A DNA stretch of 64,000 nucleotides from Microcebus murinus. Lineage: Eukaryota > Chordata > Mammalia > Primates > Cheirogaleidae. Shown piece after piece: positions 34,861-46,689 of this stretch; the first letter of the stretch is position 1; each line of letters starts with the position of its first letter. The position numbers and the translations under genes are program-made. The stretch is from contig NC_134119.1 in assembly GCF_040939455.1 (NCBI RefSeq), forward strand, positions 18,216,501 to 18,280,500, given 5' to 3'. A model generated the notes under the pieces. That model did not search any database and was not told the DNA's origin. It was given only the letters and a program-made list of their open reading frames with translations.

Positions 34861-36448
34861 ATCATTTTAGCTCTATCAAATCAAACCGTTCTACTGTTGC
34901 CAATTAGGACTTAAATGTGGTGTTTTCCCCTCTTTTCAGAACAGGCAAAGTTCTTTATCAAATACTTTTTTTGTCACTGTCACTAAAACATGCTGTGGTT
35001 TAAAAACAAAAAAAAAAAAGTTAGATTGAATTGATGCTTCCTGGAACATTAAAAAGATAAAAGGTCATTTTACTGTAAGTTAACATTCGAAACTGCCTTT
35101 GGGTTTTACTGGCATTAAAAATTTGGCGAGCACATATAAACACATGCACTTCAAAGGAGCTTCATTCTTAGGGCACCAGCAGTATCACTTATTTCCATTA
35201 CATGGCACACGCAACTGTGAGCACTATGACTAAGCATTTCTGCTGTGTTCACATGATCATAAAAATAACCGTCAAAGGGAACACAAATTAGCTTTAAGGC
35301 TGGTAGTGGGAAAAGAGGTACTTATGGATATTTGTCTGATGTTAATAACTTTATCTTAAAAATTGAATTAAAACTTTTTTCTACACAGTGGTCCATTGTC
35401 ATGGTTAGAAGCTCATTTCTTTAGTGCCTAAGCAATGATTTGAAATTGTTACATCCTCACTGTAGTCTCAAGAGATAGGCTCGCATTTTAGTTCTTATTT
35501 AAGGACCAGATAGAAGAAAATTAGGTACTTTAGATGAAAAGTAAATATGTACAAGTCCATTCTGAGTGTCCCTGTAAAGCCATGATATGTAAACTTTTTT
35601 ATGACCGAGAGTAGCATTCATCTGTTGAAATAGTGCTCTGAGATTAATATTTTTAGAATTAGTTTTCATTTTTACAAGACAAGGATATTGATTATAATCT
35701 ACTTTTTTATAACAGAACTTTTATTCCTTTAAATATCAATAATATGCTATTTAAAGATTGGAAATAGATTTTATTTGTAATTTTCTTCTCCATCATATGT
35801 ATGTATAACTAAGAGTTATTCTTTTGGCCATAAGTTTTCCATCTGAAATATAGAATACAAAGATTTATGAATAGAATTCTAATCATTATGTAATTCTTAT
35901 TACTGTAGTTCTTCTAACACTCTCAGGAAAACACTTTGACAGATTTTATAGTCAATTTCCATCTGGTCAAAGGGCAGTAGAGATCACTCTAGCATGAAAT
36001 AAATTATAAAAAAATTGTTGAATGAATAAAATCATGTTTCAATAAAACTTGTTTTACTGAATGGTTTTCTGTTCACCAGAGAACTTCTAAGTCCCAGCCA
36101 GTAGCCCCCTATTTCTGGCAGTTTCTAATACAATAAAAGAATAAAACAGGAAGAGAATTGAAATGTCCTTCAGGGCTTGTATTACAATTTGACCCACATC
36201 CTTCTCTTTTCAGTCAGCATCCTTCTTTAGCCTTGAACAAATCTGAGTGAGTCTTGGAAAGAGGGAATGATTATGTTCTTGGCTTAGCATAACTGGGATT
36301 CTATAGAACTCTGTCCACATTGTTCCCAAGACAGTTCAGTGCTGAAAGTTTTTCAGGGAAGCACGCCAACTCAAAGTTATTTCATGGCCATAATGAGACA
36401 AGCATTATATGAATCTTAAGCATTCCGTGTCAGGACAGTAAAGCAACC
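34861..36448. other. Non-coding, mostly unrecognised
   Basis: AT-rich sequence without supported exons. It holds one copy of a 38-bp sequence (35546-35583) that recurs at 37248-37285, and a weak MIR-like part near 35395-35510. Confidence 0.5.
35546..35583 (+). repeat. First copy of a 38-bp dispersed direct repeat
   Basis: TATGTACAAGTCCATTCTGA then GTGTCCCTGTAAAGCCAT. It recurs at 37248-37285 with only two differences. I do not recognise the family. Confidence 0.75.
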
Positions 36449-36498
<50 letters not shown>

Positions 36499-36501
36499 GT
36501 G
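36449..36501. repeat. (GT)n microsatellite with ATGT variants
   Basis: A pure GT run of about 26 bp followed by GTAT-containing units. Likely length-polymorphic. Confidence 0.95.
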
Positions 36502-36753
36502 CATTTTTTTTTAAAAGAACCCCCTATTGGGTTAACAACCTGGGAGGAGGGATCTACAGAGATAAGAGGAGGCTATTCTATTTACAGTTCCTCATTCTTC
36601 CCATTTTAAAAATGAATTTCTCCTTATTCAATAAGTAATTTAAACACTGTGCAAAATGTACTAGGGTATGCCATTCAACTTAAGGCTAAGGAGTGGCAGC
36701 TAACTTGGCAACTGCCCTGTCCAAGACGGTTCTGATTTTGGAGTTCTGTTTTC

Positions 36754-37206
36754 CTAGCTAGAAAGTCTGGGATATGAAGCCAAGTGGAGAGGTTTTAAAT
36801 GAGTGCGGGAGCCAGTGCAGCTGGGGGTTGTTAACAAGAATTGGAGGACAATATATTTTTTTAAGGGGGTGGGGGTAGCCGAAGGCTTCTTTCTGGTCAG
36901 AAAAAAAGAATCCATGTGGATTAAAAAAACTACTTGCAACCTGGTAAGGAAACTTTGTTTTGTTTGGCATAATTTAAACAGGATGACATGTGGATGATAT
37001 TGAGAGAGAAAAAAGTGTCCTAGGGGAAGCATCACGTAAGGGGTATCTTGTATCGCTAATATTAACTGGAGAAGGTGGTGATTTAAATGCCAGTAAGGGG
37101 CAAAGTCTTGCACTGGGGCTAAGGGCTGCCTCCTATAGTGGAGTGCTATGGATAGTGAAGTAGAACCACTCTTGGGCATCATACCCAGTGAATTCACTTG
37201 TTCCAA
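36754..37206 (-). other. 150-codon open frame, probably not a gene
   Basis: This is the longest open frame in the window, on the strand opposite the inferred gene. Its start MEQVNSLGMMPKSGSTSLSI and the rest are rich in H, L and Q, with no motif I recognise. No splice context, TATA box or poly-A signal supports it, and the opposite strand crosses a G-rich tract (36865-36875). Chance is the best explanation, but it is long for this composition. Confidence 0.15.
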
Positions 37207-37247
37207 AGCATTAAATATAACTTTCTGGAAAGGCCAGCCTCTGAGAT

Positions 37248-37285
37248 TATGTACAAGTCCATCCTGAGTGTCCCTGTAATGCCAT
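37248..37285 (+). repeat. Second copy of a 38-bp dispersed direct repeat
   Basis: TATGTACAAGTCCATCCTGA then GTGTCCCTGTAATGCCAT, 36 of 38 bases equal to 35546-35583. The flanks are not obviously alike beyond a short GAT-rich stretch. Confidence 0.75.
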
Positions 37286-38569
37286 TAACCCATCATTATT
37301 GAGGAGCACATATGTAGCTCCTTTTTACCTAACCTATTCTCTGGCTCTGAAGACAATCAGTAGTGTAGACCTTCTATCACATAATGCTTGTATGACATGA
37401 TGTGTTGAGAAGTCACTTGGTGGAAAAGAATCCTGCCAAATCCCTGTGTCCATTTTTCACATGTTAAACCTACTCAGGAGCTTATTTTAGTGGGTTCTTA
37501 ATGTTTTCTGATGGCGATCTTTTCAAGGTCTAAGAATTTCTAGAAGTTTCCCAGAACCCCTGGTTGAAGCTGTAAATAGTTACTGGCTGCTACGAAAGGA
37601 AAATGATCATTAATGAAAGGTTAGGAGCTTCTCTAAGTGGAAATAAGTTTGTGCTTGACCACACCAAAGACTATTATAGTCAGCATTCAGATGTGTTACT
37701 CCAGGCCATTCATTTACCTTGCATGTTGCCTGTGTTCATGGTCCCCTATGTGTAAAAATTACACATGGAAAAATCTCAGTACTATAAAGTAGCATTTCCC
37801 AGGTGTGTTATATTATTAGAATCATTTTTTAATACTGTTACTATAAATTTCAATTTTCAGTATATGGGACAATTTCAGATTAAGTCCTCAAAATCAGGAA
37901 ACACATTATAGAATTCTAGGTGTCACTGATGGTAAGAATTGCTACTCTTTTACTGAAATACTAATTTTTCTCTATGTAACTGTATTTGAGTAAACTTTGT
38001 ACTACTCTTAGCTATGTTTTAATTATAAATCAGGACTTAACTAATAGCTAAACAGTTTTGAAAGTTATTTGCGAGATAAACCTTACCCTGGAGACAAATA
38101 AATGTTTGCTACTCATTTTTAAAAACTTATAATGACTTTGGCATTTTTTATTTCTAATGGAAAAACAGTTTGGGGAAGTTGTCAGGTATAGTGTTTTGTT
38201 TTGTTTGCTTTGACTGCTTGTTGAACGTAGCAGATTTTGCCTTAAATATATGTGCCCAGTGTAAATTTAAGTAGGGGCTTATTCATGTCTCTTCATAAGA
38301 TTTGGTTATGTTTTAGGTAGTCATGAGATAAGAAACAATTTGAAAGCATTAGATTAATTTCACATCAGGATAAAGCATTTTCATGAAGGACAATTAAAAA
38401 ATATATGATGACATCAAATTTCAGTAGTTTAGAATGTTTTAATTTAAACAAAAATTAGATAGATAATATAGAATATAGAAAATCATAGATTGGTAATTGA
38501 GATTCCTAGGAGAATTGTTTTAAACTGGGAACTATTTAATATATGAAAACAACGTAAAATTCAGAAGTT
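37286..38569. other. Non-coding, nothing recognised
   Basis: AT-rich sequence with no supported exon or named repeat. Confidence 0.5.
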
Positions 38570-38692
38570 TCAGAAGGGATATGTTGCCCTCTACTCAGAT
38601 CCCTTAGTCAAACAGTTCCATCTACAGTAGCAACCACTGTTGCCGGTTCCTAAAATATTCTTCTGGAGAGAGCCCGTGTATTTACAGACATG

Positions 38693-38761
38693 TTCATTTA
38701 TTTTATTTTATTCTTCATTTATTCTTTTATTTTATTTTTCATTTATTATTTTATTTTATTT
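38693..38761. repeat. (TTTTA)n-like AT tract
   Basis: Repeated TTTATTTTATT units with TTCATTTA interruptions inside the L1M relic. Confidence 0.85.
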
Positions 38762-39093
38762 CACAGAAATGGCAGTACCATCTCTATATGTCATTCTCCA
38801 CCTTCCTTTTTTCTAGCTAAACTATTTATCTTGTAGATTAGTATTTTCAAACTGCAGCATGTCACACTGATGAGTTCTAAAGTCAATATTGCGTGGTATT
38901 CCATTATATAGAATACCATAGTTATTCATACATATGCCCACCAATAGGCAATTAATCTGTTTCCAATGCTAATTAAAACTGCTTCAGTGAAGATCATTGT
39001 AAATATGTTATATACATATGAAGGGATATCTGTAGAATAAATGCCTAGATATAGAATTGCTAGGTCGAACGGTATGTAATTTTGATAAATAAT

Positions 39094-39992
39094 CAGTCTT
39101 CATTGTTCCTGGATTCTCTATTTGTTAATTTGCCTACTAGCTAAAATTTATTTGGAATCCTCAAACCAGTATTTTTGGTACTTCACAGTTATTTGTGAAT
39201 ATGAGTCACCTGATGTGCACATTCCCAGCTGAGATAAACAAGGTGATGCTCTGCTTTCCTGTTTTAGCTCTTGTACTATATATGGGTCCTTTTCACAGTC
39301 TATTTAGTGCCATGTTTTCCATTTTTTTGTGCTTTTTATCAATGATTTCGCTATTTAAAATCACCCCCAAGCATAGTGCTGAGCTGTTTAGGTTCCAAAG
39401 TGCAAGAAGATGATGGTGTCTGATAGAGAAAATGTGCATGTTGGCTAAACTTCATTCAGGTGTGAATCCTAGTGCTGTTGGCTATGAATTCATTGTTAAT
39501 CAACAATATGGAACATACAGAAAAAGGAAGAAGAAACTCACTGATCTATATATGAGGCTGCTCCAGAAAGTGCAAAAGTAAGATCTATATATGAAGCTAT
39601 GGAAAAGATGGAAAAGTAGCTAAATTTATAGATTCATGGAATGATGGCCAATTAAAAAAATCATAGTGGACAGCATTGTTATGAGACTGAAAACCAAAGA
39701 AATTTGTAGGCATGTTACTTAGGGTCAGGAAAATGTTAAACCCTTTTTGGCTACTATTTTATTATAAAGAAATACTACACATAAATATTGGCAAAAATTT
39801 TTTTTAAAGTTTCTTTAAACAGAAACACACATAAAATAAGTTTATTTATTGATAAGTTGTTCAAAATGTTATGACCAGAGGTTTGTAGGAACCTAACCCT
39901 GTATTTCTCCTAAGGCAATGGCTCATAATTTGCTTATTCAATCTTCATCAATATTATAGATCATAACTACCATTAATTATGGGAATGTTTTT
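39094..39992 (+). mobile_element. Tigger (pogo-type) DNA transposon, internally deleted
   Basis: The left end CAGTCTTCATTGTTCCTGGA and right end ATAACTACCATTAATTATGG match Tigger terminal regions. Inside, AAAATCACCCCCAAGCATAG, AGTGCTGAGCTGTTTAGG and GAGAAAATGTGCATGTTGGC are the start of the CENP-B-like transposase. Further right, TTTAAACAGAAACACACATA, CCAGAGGTTTGTAGGAACCT and AACCCTGTATTTCTCCTAAG are the 3' part. About 900 bp compared with over 2 kb for an autonomous Tigger, so most of the catalytic part is lost. It sits cleanly inside an antisense L1M. Confidence 0.82.
39362..39720 (+). pseudogene. Remnant of Tigger CENP-B-like transposase N-terminus
   Basis: The frame corresponding to the family's MAPKRSAE start is visible as ITPKHSAELFR (about 39355-39390), then an HTH-coding part near GTGCTGTTGGCTATGAATTC with frameshifts, then KRKKKLTDLY (about 39517-39546). 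A segment near 39660-39730 still resembles the second DNA-binding half (GTCAGGAAAATGTTAAACCC). The DDE catalytic part is absent. Non-functional. Confidence 0.6.
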
Positions 39993-40599
39993 CCAGATGG
40001 GCATATCCCACCATCATTATATGAGTCAGTTCTTTTCTTCACTCCTAGCTAACACAATATTATTTTAAACCTTCTGATATCTGAAACCTGATAGTTGAAT
40101 AATGGTATCTTATGATTTTGATTTGCATTTCTGTTAGTATGAGTAATGTAGAACATCTTTTCATTTGTTTGAGAGCCATTTGTATCCCTTTTTGTTAATA
40201 TCCTTTTGGCTTTCTCGTTGGATACTTGTCTTTTTCTTATTGATTTATAGCAGATCTTTATATATTAAGAAAATTAGCCATTTGTTTATTCTATGAATTG
40301 CAAAGATTTCCCCAAATTTGTCATTTATCTCTTGTTTTTGCACATGGCAAAAGAAAATACTATAAACATTGTTTATATAGTCAAATATATTGATCTTGGC
40401 CATCTCTTATGGCCTCTGGATTTGTTATAGTTTTAAAAGCTTTCCTTAAGAGAGATTTAAAATGTTTTAAGAATTATGTTTGCTATTTGCATTTGATGTT
40501 TTGTGGTCCTTTTGTGTTTATAAAGAATTTAGTTCTCTTAATATATAACACTAATTATAAGTTATTCTTATCTATACTAAGTAAATTTCAGACTAATAG

Positions 40600-40740
40600 A
40601 ACAATGGACAGCCACAGGTTTGGGAATCCAAGAGTCCAGCCTGAATTCTAGTTTGTGCACTTATTAAAATGACCTAAACCATGCTACTTCCCTTTTCTGA
40701 GCTTTAGGTTCACTGCCTAGTCTTTGCTGAGTTACACTAC
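40600..40740 (-). repeat. MIR SINE fragment, antisense
   Basis: GGACAGCCACAGGTTTGGGA, CAGCCTGAATTCTAGTTTGT and CTTCCCTTTTCTGAGCTTTA follow the reversed MIR. Confidence 0.65.
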
Positions 40741-41985
40741 AAAAGATAATAGCTGGTACATGATGAACTAACTCCTGCTTCCCTGAAGTCCTCTACTAAG
40801 ACATAATTTGTTAAATTAACTTGCATCATGTATGCACTAAAAGTAATAAAATAGTTTCAATTCAAAACCATTCTATAATTTAAATCACAGACAATTTCTT
40901 CTTTCTCAAGCTAGCCTGAACTAATAGCTGAAAATTATATACTAATTTTAATTGTTGGTATTAAAAAATAATGTGTCAGTACAATACATCACCTTTTGGG
41001 GAGGATGAAATAAATATTTTTGAAAACAGTGAAGAATGATTTTCTAGACATTGAGTTACTTTCTTTAAGAACTCCTAAATTCTGTACTTAGAAACCTTAT
41101 TGAAACCCTTCAATATAAAAATAATTATTTAATGAAGTCAAATTTGTCCTCTTTTATAAGACTAAATTTTTATGTATATTATATTTTCTGAAAGGCTACT
41201 TTTACAGGGAGAATAATACATTTTAAACTCATTAAAATGGTCTTTTAAAAAATAAATTGTTTTTATTCTTCACTCTTATGATTATAGTGCTTCTATTTCC
41301 ATGTATTTTTCTTTTCTCCTTCCTTAGCAGTTGTCCTTTAATATTTGGGGCTTGAGGAAGAGGTACAATTTTAGAAATGCCTTGCTTTTGTATTTGAATA
41401 CAATTCACTGTCACTACTCTAAGAATTTCAGTAAGACTTGAGTGCCTTTGCTCTATTAGGCAATTTAGAACATACCAGACCTTGCTCTGGACTTCAAGAT
41501 TTTTGAAGTTCAAAGCATATGTGTGTGAAAGAAAAAACATCTGGTGAAGAGAACTTACTTCATTGCGTGACACTGTTTTTGTGCACTCTTAAATGGAGCG
41601 TCTGTTGAGCAGGTTGGCAGGTTTGATAATTAATTAATGATGAGGGAATGAGCCCTGTATCTGAGGAACTCCATTTTGCCCCTTACTGCTTCTTTTTTCC
41701 CCATATGTCTGGCAGAGCCTTCAGAGTCTAGATCACTGATCCCACAGTTGTATCTCAACTCAAACACTTGTCTTTAGGTTTAATTAGCTCAGTGGTATAA
41801 ACAGATAGATGGCCAGGGAGAGAGGGTTTGGCATTGAGCAGTGTAGTTTTATTATTAAAGAATTTTGAAATTTTTGTTGAAGTACATCAAAACTTTTTAA
41901 ATGCCTTAAAAAATTCAGAATTTTGAAGGTATGTACTTGAATGTGACAGAGTCTTGTGTGTATCCCTAAATGTTTGAATTTTTCT
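40741..41985. other. Non-coding, nothing recognised
   Basis: AT-rich sequence. A 113-codon open frame on the minus strand (41232-41573) shows no recognisable motif or splice context and is not accepted as a gene. Confidence 0.5.
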
Positions 41986-41989
41986 TTTT

Positions 41990-43175
41990 GTAAATTTTGT
42001 AGATAAAATTTCACACTTACCGAAAAAGTTGCAAGAACGGTGCAAGGGACACCGTGATTCCTTTTCCCAGATTCACCTACTGTTTCCATTTGTTTTTACA
42101 TCTTCCCTCTCCCACTACACACATACTTAAACATGTGCATTTTCCCTATTTGCTCATGCTCCTTTACTCCTATTTGCTCATGAACTATTTGCTCATGCTC
42201 CTTTACTCCTGCTGCTTTGGTATGTATTTGTTAAAGACAATGCCATTCTTCTAAGTAATCACCGTACAGTTATCAAAATCATGACATTTAATATTGATAC
42301 AACACTCTGTCTAACCCATAGTCCCTTTTCAAACTTTATCAATTGTCTCAATAATGTTCCTTCTAACATTTTCCCTCATCCTCCAGTCTAGGATATAATC
42401 CAAGGTAACACATTGTATTTAGTTGTCATTTCTCCTTTAAACAGGAAGTTTTTAAAGGAGTTTTTTGACTTTGACATTTTTGAAGAGTTCAAAAGAGTTA
42501 TATATTTAGTAGAGTGTTGCTATATCAGGTTTGCGTGGCATTTCCTCATTCTATTCTGGTTATGCATTTTTGTCAGGAACACCACAGAAGTGTTGTGTCC
42601 TAAGGTATTTTATCAACAGGTACATGGTATTGATTTGTGCCTTATTCGGTGATGTTAGCTTTGCTTATTTGGTTAAGTTGGAGCCCATCAAGTGTTTCCA
42701 CAGTGAAGTTACAGTTTCTCCCTTTATGTTTAATAAGAATTTTTTTTTGAGAGATACTTTGAAGCTATGTAAATAGCCTGTCCCTTTTCAAATTCTCACC
42801 TACTACTTTTAGCAACCATGATGATTTTCTAACTCTTGTTACTTCTACAATTGTTGGTTGGCATTCTGCTCTGGGGGAAGAGCTAAGAGTTTTATATTCT
42901 CCATTTATTCTTTTATTTGTTTAGATAAGTATGGGCTCATTGGTTCTTATTTTGTTCAGTAGTTACAATTTATTACTCATTAATTTTGATAGGCACTGCT
43001 TTTGCTGTTGAGAGCCCTTCACACTGACCCTTGGGTCCTTTTGATGATTCCCCTTAATTCTTTGAGTGTTTCCTTACTTTCTGACACAACAAGATGTGTT
43101 CCAGGTACATTTTATATTTTCTCTGTCTCAGCTCTGGAATTGACATTTCTCCAAGGAATCCTAGTTCCTTTTCGC
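41990..43175 (-). repeat. L1ME/L1M4-type 3' region, antisense
   Basis: AAAAAGTTGCAAGAACGGTG, CACCGTACAGTTATCAAAAT, GTTGTCATTTCTCCTTTAAA, CATTTTTGTCAGGAACACCA, GTACATGGTATTGATTTGTG, CCTTACTTTCTGACACAAC and ACATTTCTCCAAGGAATCCT reproduce in order the reverse of an old L1ME-type 3' UTR. A short tandem duplication (42146-42209) has arisen inside it. It ends about 420 bp before exon B. Confidence 0.85.
42146..42209 (+). repeat. Tandem duplication with 39-bp period
   Basis: CTATTTGCTCATGCTCCTTT plus ACTCC occurs identically at 42146-42170 and 42185-42209, with a partial copy (TATTTGCTCATG) between. Younger than the L1ME relic that contains it. Confidence 0.9.
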
Positions 43176-43212
43176 AGATAATGATATTTAGTAGTTAAGA
43201 CATTAAGACTTC

Positions 43213-43259
43213 ATGTGTGTATGTGTGTGTGTGCGTATGAGTGTGTGCACATGTGTGTC
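43213..43259. repeat. TG-rich microsatellite
   Basis: Interrupted (TG)n with GCGTATGA and GCACA breaks. Confidence 0.85.
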
Positions 43260-43598
43260 AATAAAGCTATACTTTGGAATATTACATTTCCTAAATCATT
43301 GTGTACAGTATATATGAGTGTGTATGTTTAATGTTACAAGATTCAAACAGAAGAGCATTTATTTTACATGTAATAATCATAAGTTTTGACAAGAAAGAAA
43401 TACATTTTTCATTTCACAGTAAATGGCATTACACAGTTTTGACTAGTAAATCATCTTGACATTTATGAAGGAGCAAATGGAAAGTGGGGAACTGAGTGTG
43501 TTAAATATAAAGCTATCTTTAACTGTTCTATTAAAAAGCAAAGATTTATTTTCCATCTGTGATCTGAATGTGCCTATTTGTGTTCTCTTTCATGGTAG

Positions 43599-43672
43599 TG
43601 GAATTTCTGTGGAGCCACACGACAGAGAGCATGTGTGTTGGATATATGTCAGCCCAGGATGGGAAAGCCAAG
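43599..43672 (+). CDS. Exon B: internal coding exon of the same unidentified gene
   Basis: The acceptor region TGTGTTCTCTTTCATGGTAG ends at 43598 and a strong donor GTAAGTAAGG begins at 43673. The 74-bp exon enters in the phase left by exon A (G plus TG gives Val) and leaves in phase 0. It encodes VEFLWSHTTESMCVGYMSAQ then DGKAK. The alternation of hydrophobic and polar residues looks like a folded domain, not low-complexity linker. No transmembrane segment or signal peptide. I cannot name the protein. The frame match with exon A, the splice sites and the absence of repeat identity support coding status. A database search would settle it. Confidence 0.65.
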
Positions 43673-44892
43673 GTAAGTAAGGGAAAAATGGGTCATAACC
43701 TGAAAACCTTATAGCCGTTGCATACACCTCTAACCACCTAAGTTGGTATGGATGAAGTTTTTCAGCCTCTCTTAGCCAGTAGCTCTATAATCTTTATAAA
43801 AATCTGATTAAGAATAGTTAACAATCCCAAAGAAAGACAGCATATCTCTTGATTTTGGTGACAGAGCAAGTGAGCTTAAAACTTTTTTTTTTTTTTTCGC
43901 ATCTTGCTCCTCCTTGCTCATTGTGAATAAATGAAAAAGAGGAAACTGGGATTTGGGAAGAGAAAATGGGAGTGAAAGTGATGAGTTGACATAGATGGGT
44001 GATTCTGCAAGGAGTATTGGAATAGATAAGGAAACTGGGGCAGAGCGAGTTCAGCCCCTGGAAAGCATCCTTGCATGTTTGGTGGAAGAGGTGGCTGATA
44101 TGTTTGCAAATGTGACCTGGATCACATTTCAGTGCTCTGGCATATCCCACCATGTTATCTTCATTGTCAGAGTCTAAGGTCTTTGCCTCTGCATGCCACA
44201 TGCCTATGGCACATGTCATTTAGTGAGTTACAATAGTCACATGGGCTTCTATACACTACTTCTTGAGCTACTTGGCTTCCCTGGACTCTTAGTGATTGAG
44301 TGAAGAGTAAGAAATATAATTTGTAGATTTTACTTTATGTTGGCCACATGTTCTTCTTGTTCATAAAATGTTTAGAAACAGCTGTAGTAGATGATGTTGA
44401 CTTGGCATTAAAATACCTCAGTTGCAAAGCTGTGAAATTGGGCAGCCTGTTTTTTAAAGAAAATGAGTTATTTTGCACATTTGGAAATATAAAGTAAGGA
44501 AACTTCTGATATAAATTGTCTGATAGGGATTGGATCATAAATACAGGATAAGTACAATAAGAATTCTTCATCACTCATTTGTCATATAGTACTCATACAG
44601 ACTGACCTACTTCTGTGTATTATATGCCAAACCAGTAGCTTCACAGGGCTTCTGTGAGAACAGTGTATAAGATCATTTCATAAGACAAGGATTGGCATAT
44701 ATTTGTGAAAACATTGCTGAGATCCCCTTTTATCTCACCCTCACCTGGTACAATATTCATATTGTATTAGTAGACCTATTTCATAAGAGCATGCATCAAG
44801 ATTGCTTTGTTTTATAATCTCTAGAGAAAGGAATCATAATTGCCCATTTTAAAGGTGATTTGAGGGTTAAGCACTGTCTAGTAGAATTTTCT
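43673..44892. other. Inferred intron start, no repeat recognised
   Basis: Begins GTAAGTAAGG. A T run lies at 43883-43898. A 133-codon minus-strand open frame (43818-44219) has no recognisable motif and is not accepted. Confidence 0.45.
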
Positions 44893-45070
44893 CTGATGAT
44901 ATAAACATTTTATATTTGTGGTGTCCAACATGGAAGCCACGAACCACATGTGGTTATCGAGCACTTAAATGTGGCTAGTTTGATTGAGGAATTGAATTTT
45001 AAATATTACTTAATTTAAATTTAAATAGCCACATGTAGCTAGTGGCTACCACATTGAACAGCAGAAGTTT
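44893..45070. mobile_element. Non-autonomous hAT-like DNA transposon relic
   Basis: GTGGTGTCCAACATGGAAGC, CACATGTGGTTATCGAGCAC, AAATGTGGCTAGTTTGATTG and the inverted GTGGCTACCACATTGAACAG show the palindromic layout of the family seen at 9155-9350. Confidence 0.65.
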
Positions 45071-46689
45071 AAAGAATGAATGGGAAAATAGTTGTTCAGA
45101 TAAGTATTTTCAGAACATTCTTTTCTTGCCAGTGACAAAACAGTTCCTATATATAAAACAAGCCTGATAACCCCCAGAATCCTTGCATAAGAATGGCTTG
45201 CAACTTTTAAAGTTTCTCTCACCCCTTACATGTTGATTCTGAACTAACATTCTGTTTAACAAAAGACCATGTCTGAGGTGGACTTCAGCACTGAAGCCAG
45301 AATGGCAGGGTACAGTCATGTTATTAAGTTCCTTGTGTGGGATTGTTCTTGTTATCCCTGCTGGTGGCCCGCAGAAGACACCTTACTATTTAACATGAAA
45401 TATGAGTAGTAAAGAGAATGGAGAGTCCTACATTGAGCCCAAAGATGTTTGGCCTCCAGTTGTATTGCTTGACATCTGGTAGACATGGTTTTCATATTGT
45501 TGTTAAATTCTCCAGCTGGTAGTCTTGATTGAGCCAGCAGATACAGCTGCTCCTCTTGCTTCACATGTAAATTATATTTTTGACCTTTCTTGCAGAAAGT
45601 TAATCCCTCTCCCTTTGTTTCTTCTTTGAGCCTGTGACTACAAATGCTTTCCAGAAAAAAAAAAACAAACACAAAAAATACCAAAAACAAAAACACTAAT
45701 ACTTTGGCTGCTGAATTCTATTGATCACAAAAATCATCTCTTTGGTTATGGAAGCTGGAATTTTATTGTATTGCAAGTAGGATAAGTTATAGATGAGAAG
45801 TTGGGCTCAAAAGAGAAAGGCAGCTATAGCAAAGGTTGTATTCTTTTTAAGCCATGGGCCAGTTGTCCTACCTTCTATGAAAGAATTGTTCAATTAGTGG
45901 CAAACCTGTTCAACATGATGCCTGGTTTGTGCAGCATACTCTCCTACTTTCAATGTTATGACATTGAAAGCCTTGGTTACAAAATGAGTAAGGAGGCTTC
46001 TTTAAAAACTTAAATTTTTTACATTTAAAATATATTTTTTAAAAGTAAAAAAAAAAAATTTTTTTTACCCTGCTTTTCAAAGATTGCCTTCTTTCTGTTT
46101 GTTATCCAACTCAGAAACTAAAGCCACCTGGCCCTCTGAACATTTTATGTAAGCTAGCTGTGTTTAATCCAAGTTAAAGATGTGAATTAAAATTTACCTC
46201 AAAATTATACTGCTTAGAAAAGCCTGGATAATAATAAATATCATTTTAACAAGAATCTGTATATAATTTGAATAAGTAGAGCTAGGTTCTTTTATAAGTG
46301 TCTTTCTTTTCTTATTTAAAATAATGTTCTTGTAATTATATAATTTAATTTAATTCCTAAACTCCTTTTGTACTATAAGGTAAAGAGATTTCTTTTTATG
46401 GAACCAAAATTAGGGCATTGATACTAGCTGGATGTTAAAACCAGATTGCCCATATCCTACTGAGATAGCAGACAGTTAATGAATTGTTTTTAATAAATAC
46501 CAGTACGTGGACTACTGTAATAGGGACAGATGTTAAAACAATGGCAGAGCTTATTCAAGTATAATAAGTGAAATTAGGTTTCTTTTACTATATAGAGGTC
46601 ACTTTTTATAACAATAGTAAAAATATTGTTATAAAAATTCATCCTTGAAAAGGAATAGGCTGTTTTATAGTCTTAAAATTTCTCTCCAT
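45071..46689. other. Non-coding, nothing recognised
   Basis: AT-rich sequence with an A-rich tract at 45655-45695 and a T/A tract near 46005-46065. No supported exon. Confidence 0.5.

Larger units (their letters stand above)
38570..40590 (-). repeat. L1M LINE, antisense, split by a Tigger
   Basis: The part at 38570-39093 reads TCAAACAGTTCCATCTACAG, ATTCCATTATATAGAATACC, GTTTCCAATGCTAATTAAAA and GAATTGCTAGGTCGAACGGT. The part from 39993 resumes with CCAGATGGGCATATCCCACC, TGATTTTGATTTGCATTTCT and TTGCAAAGATTTCCCCAAAT, the reverse of L1 3' and ORF2-end text. An ATTTT-rich tract at 38693-38761 lies inside it. Confidence 0.75.

Noticed and set aside
43818..44219. 133-codon minus-strand frame just after exon B
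   Set aside because: No motif, promoter or splice signal, and the end of the frame runs through a poly-T tract.
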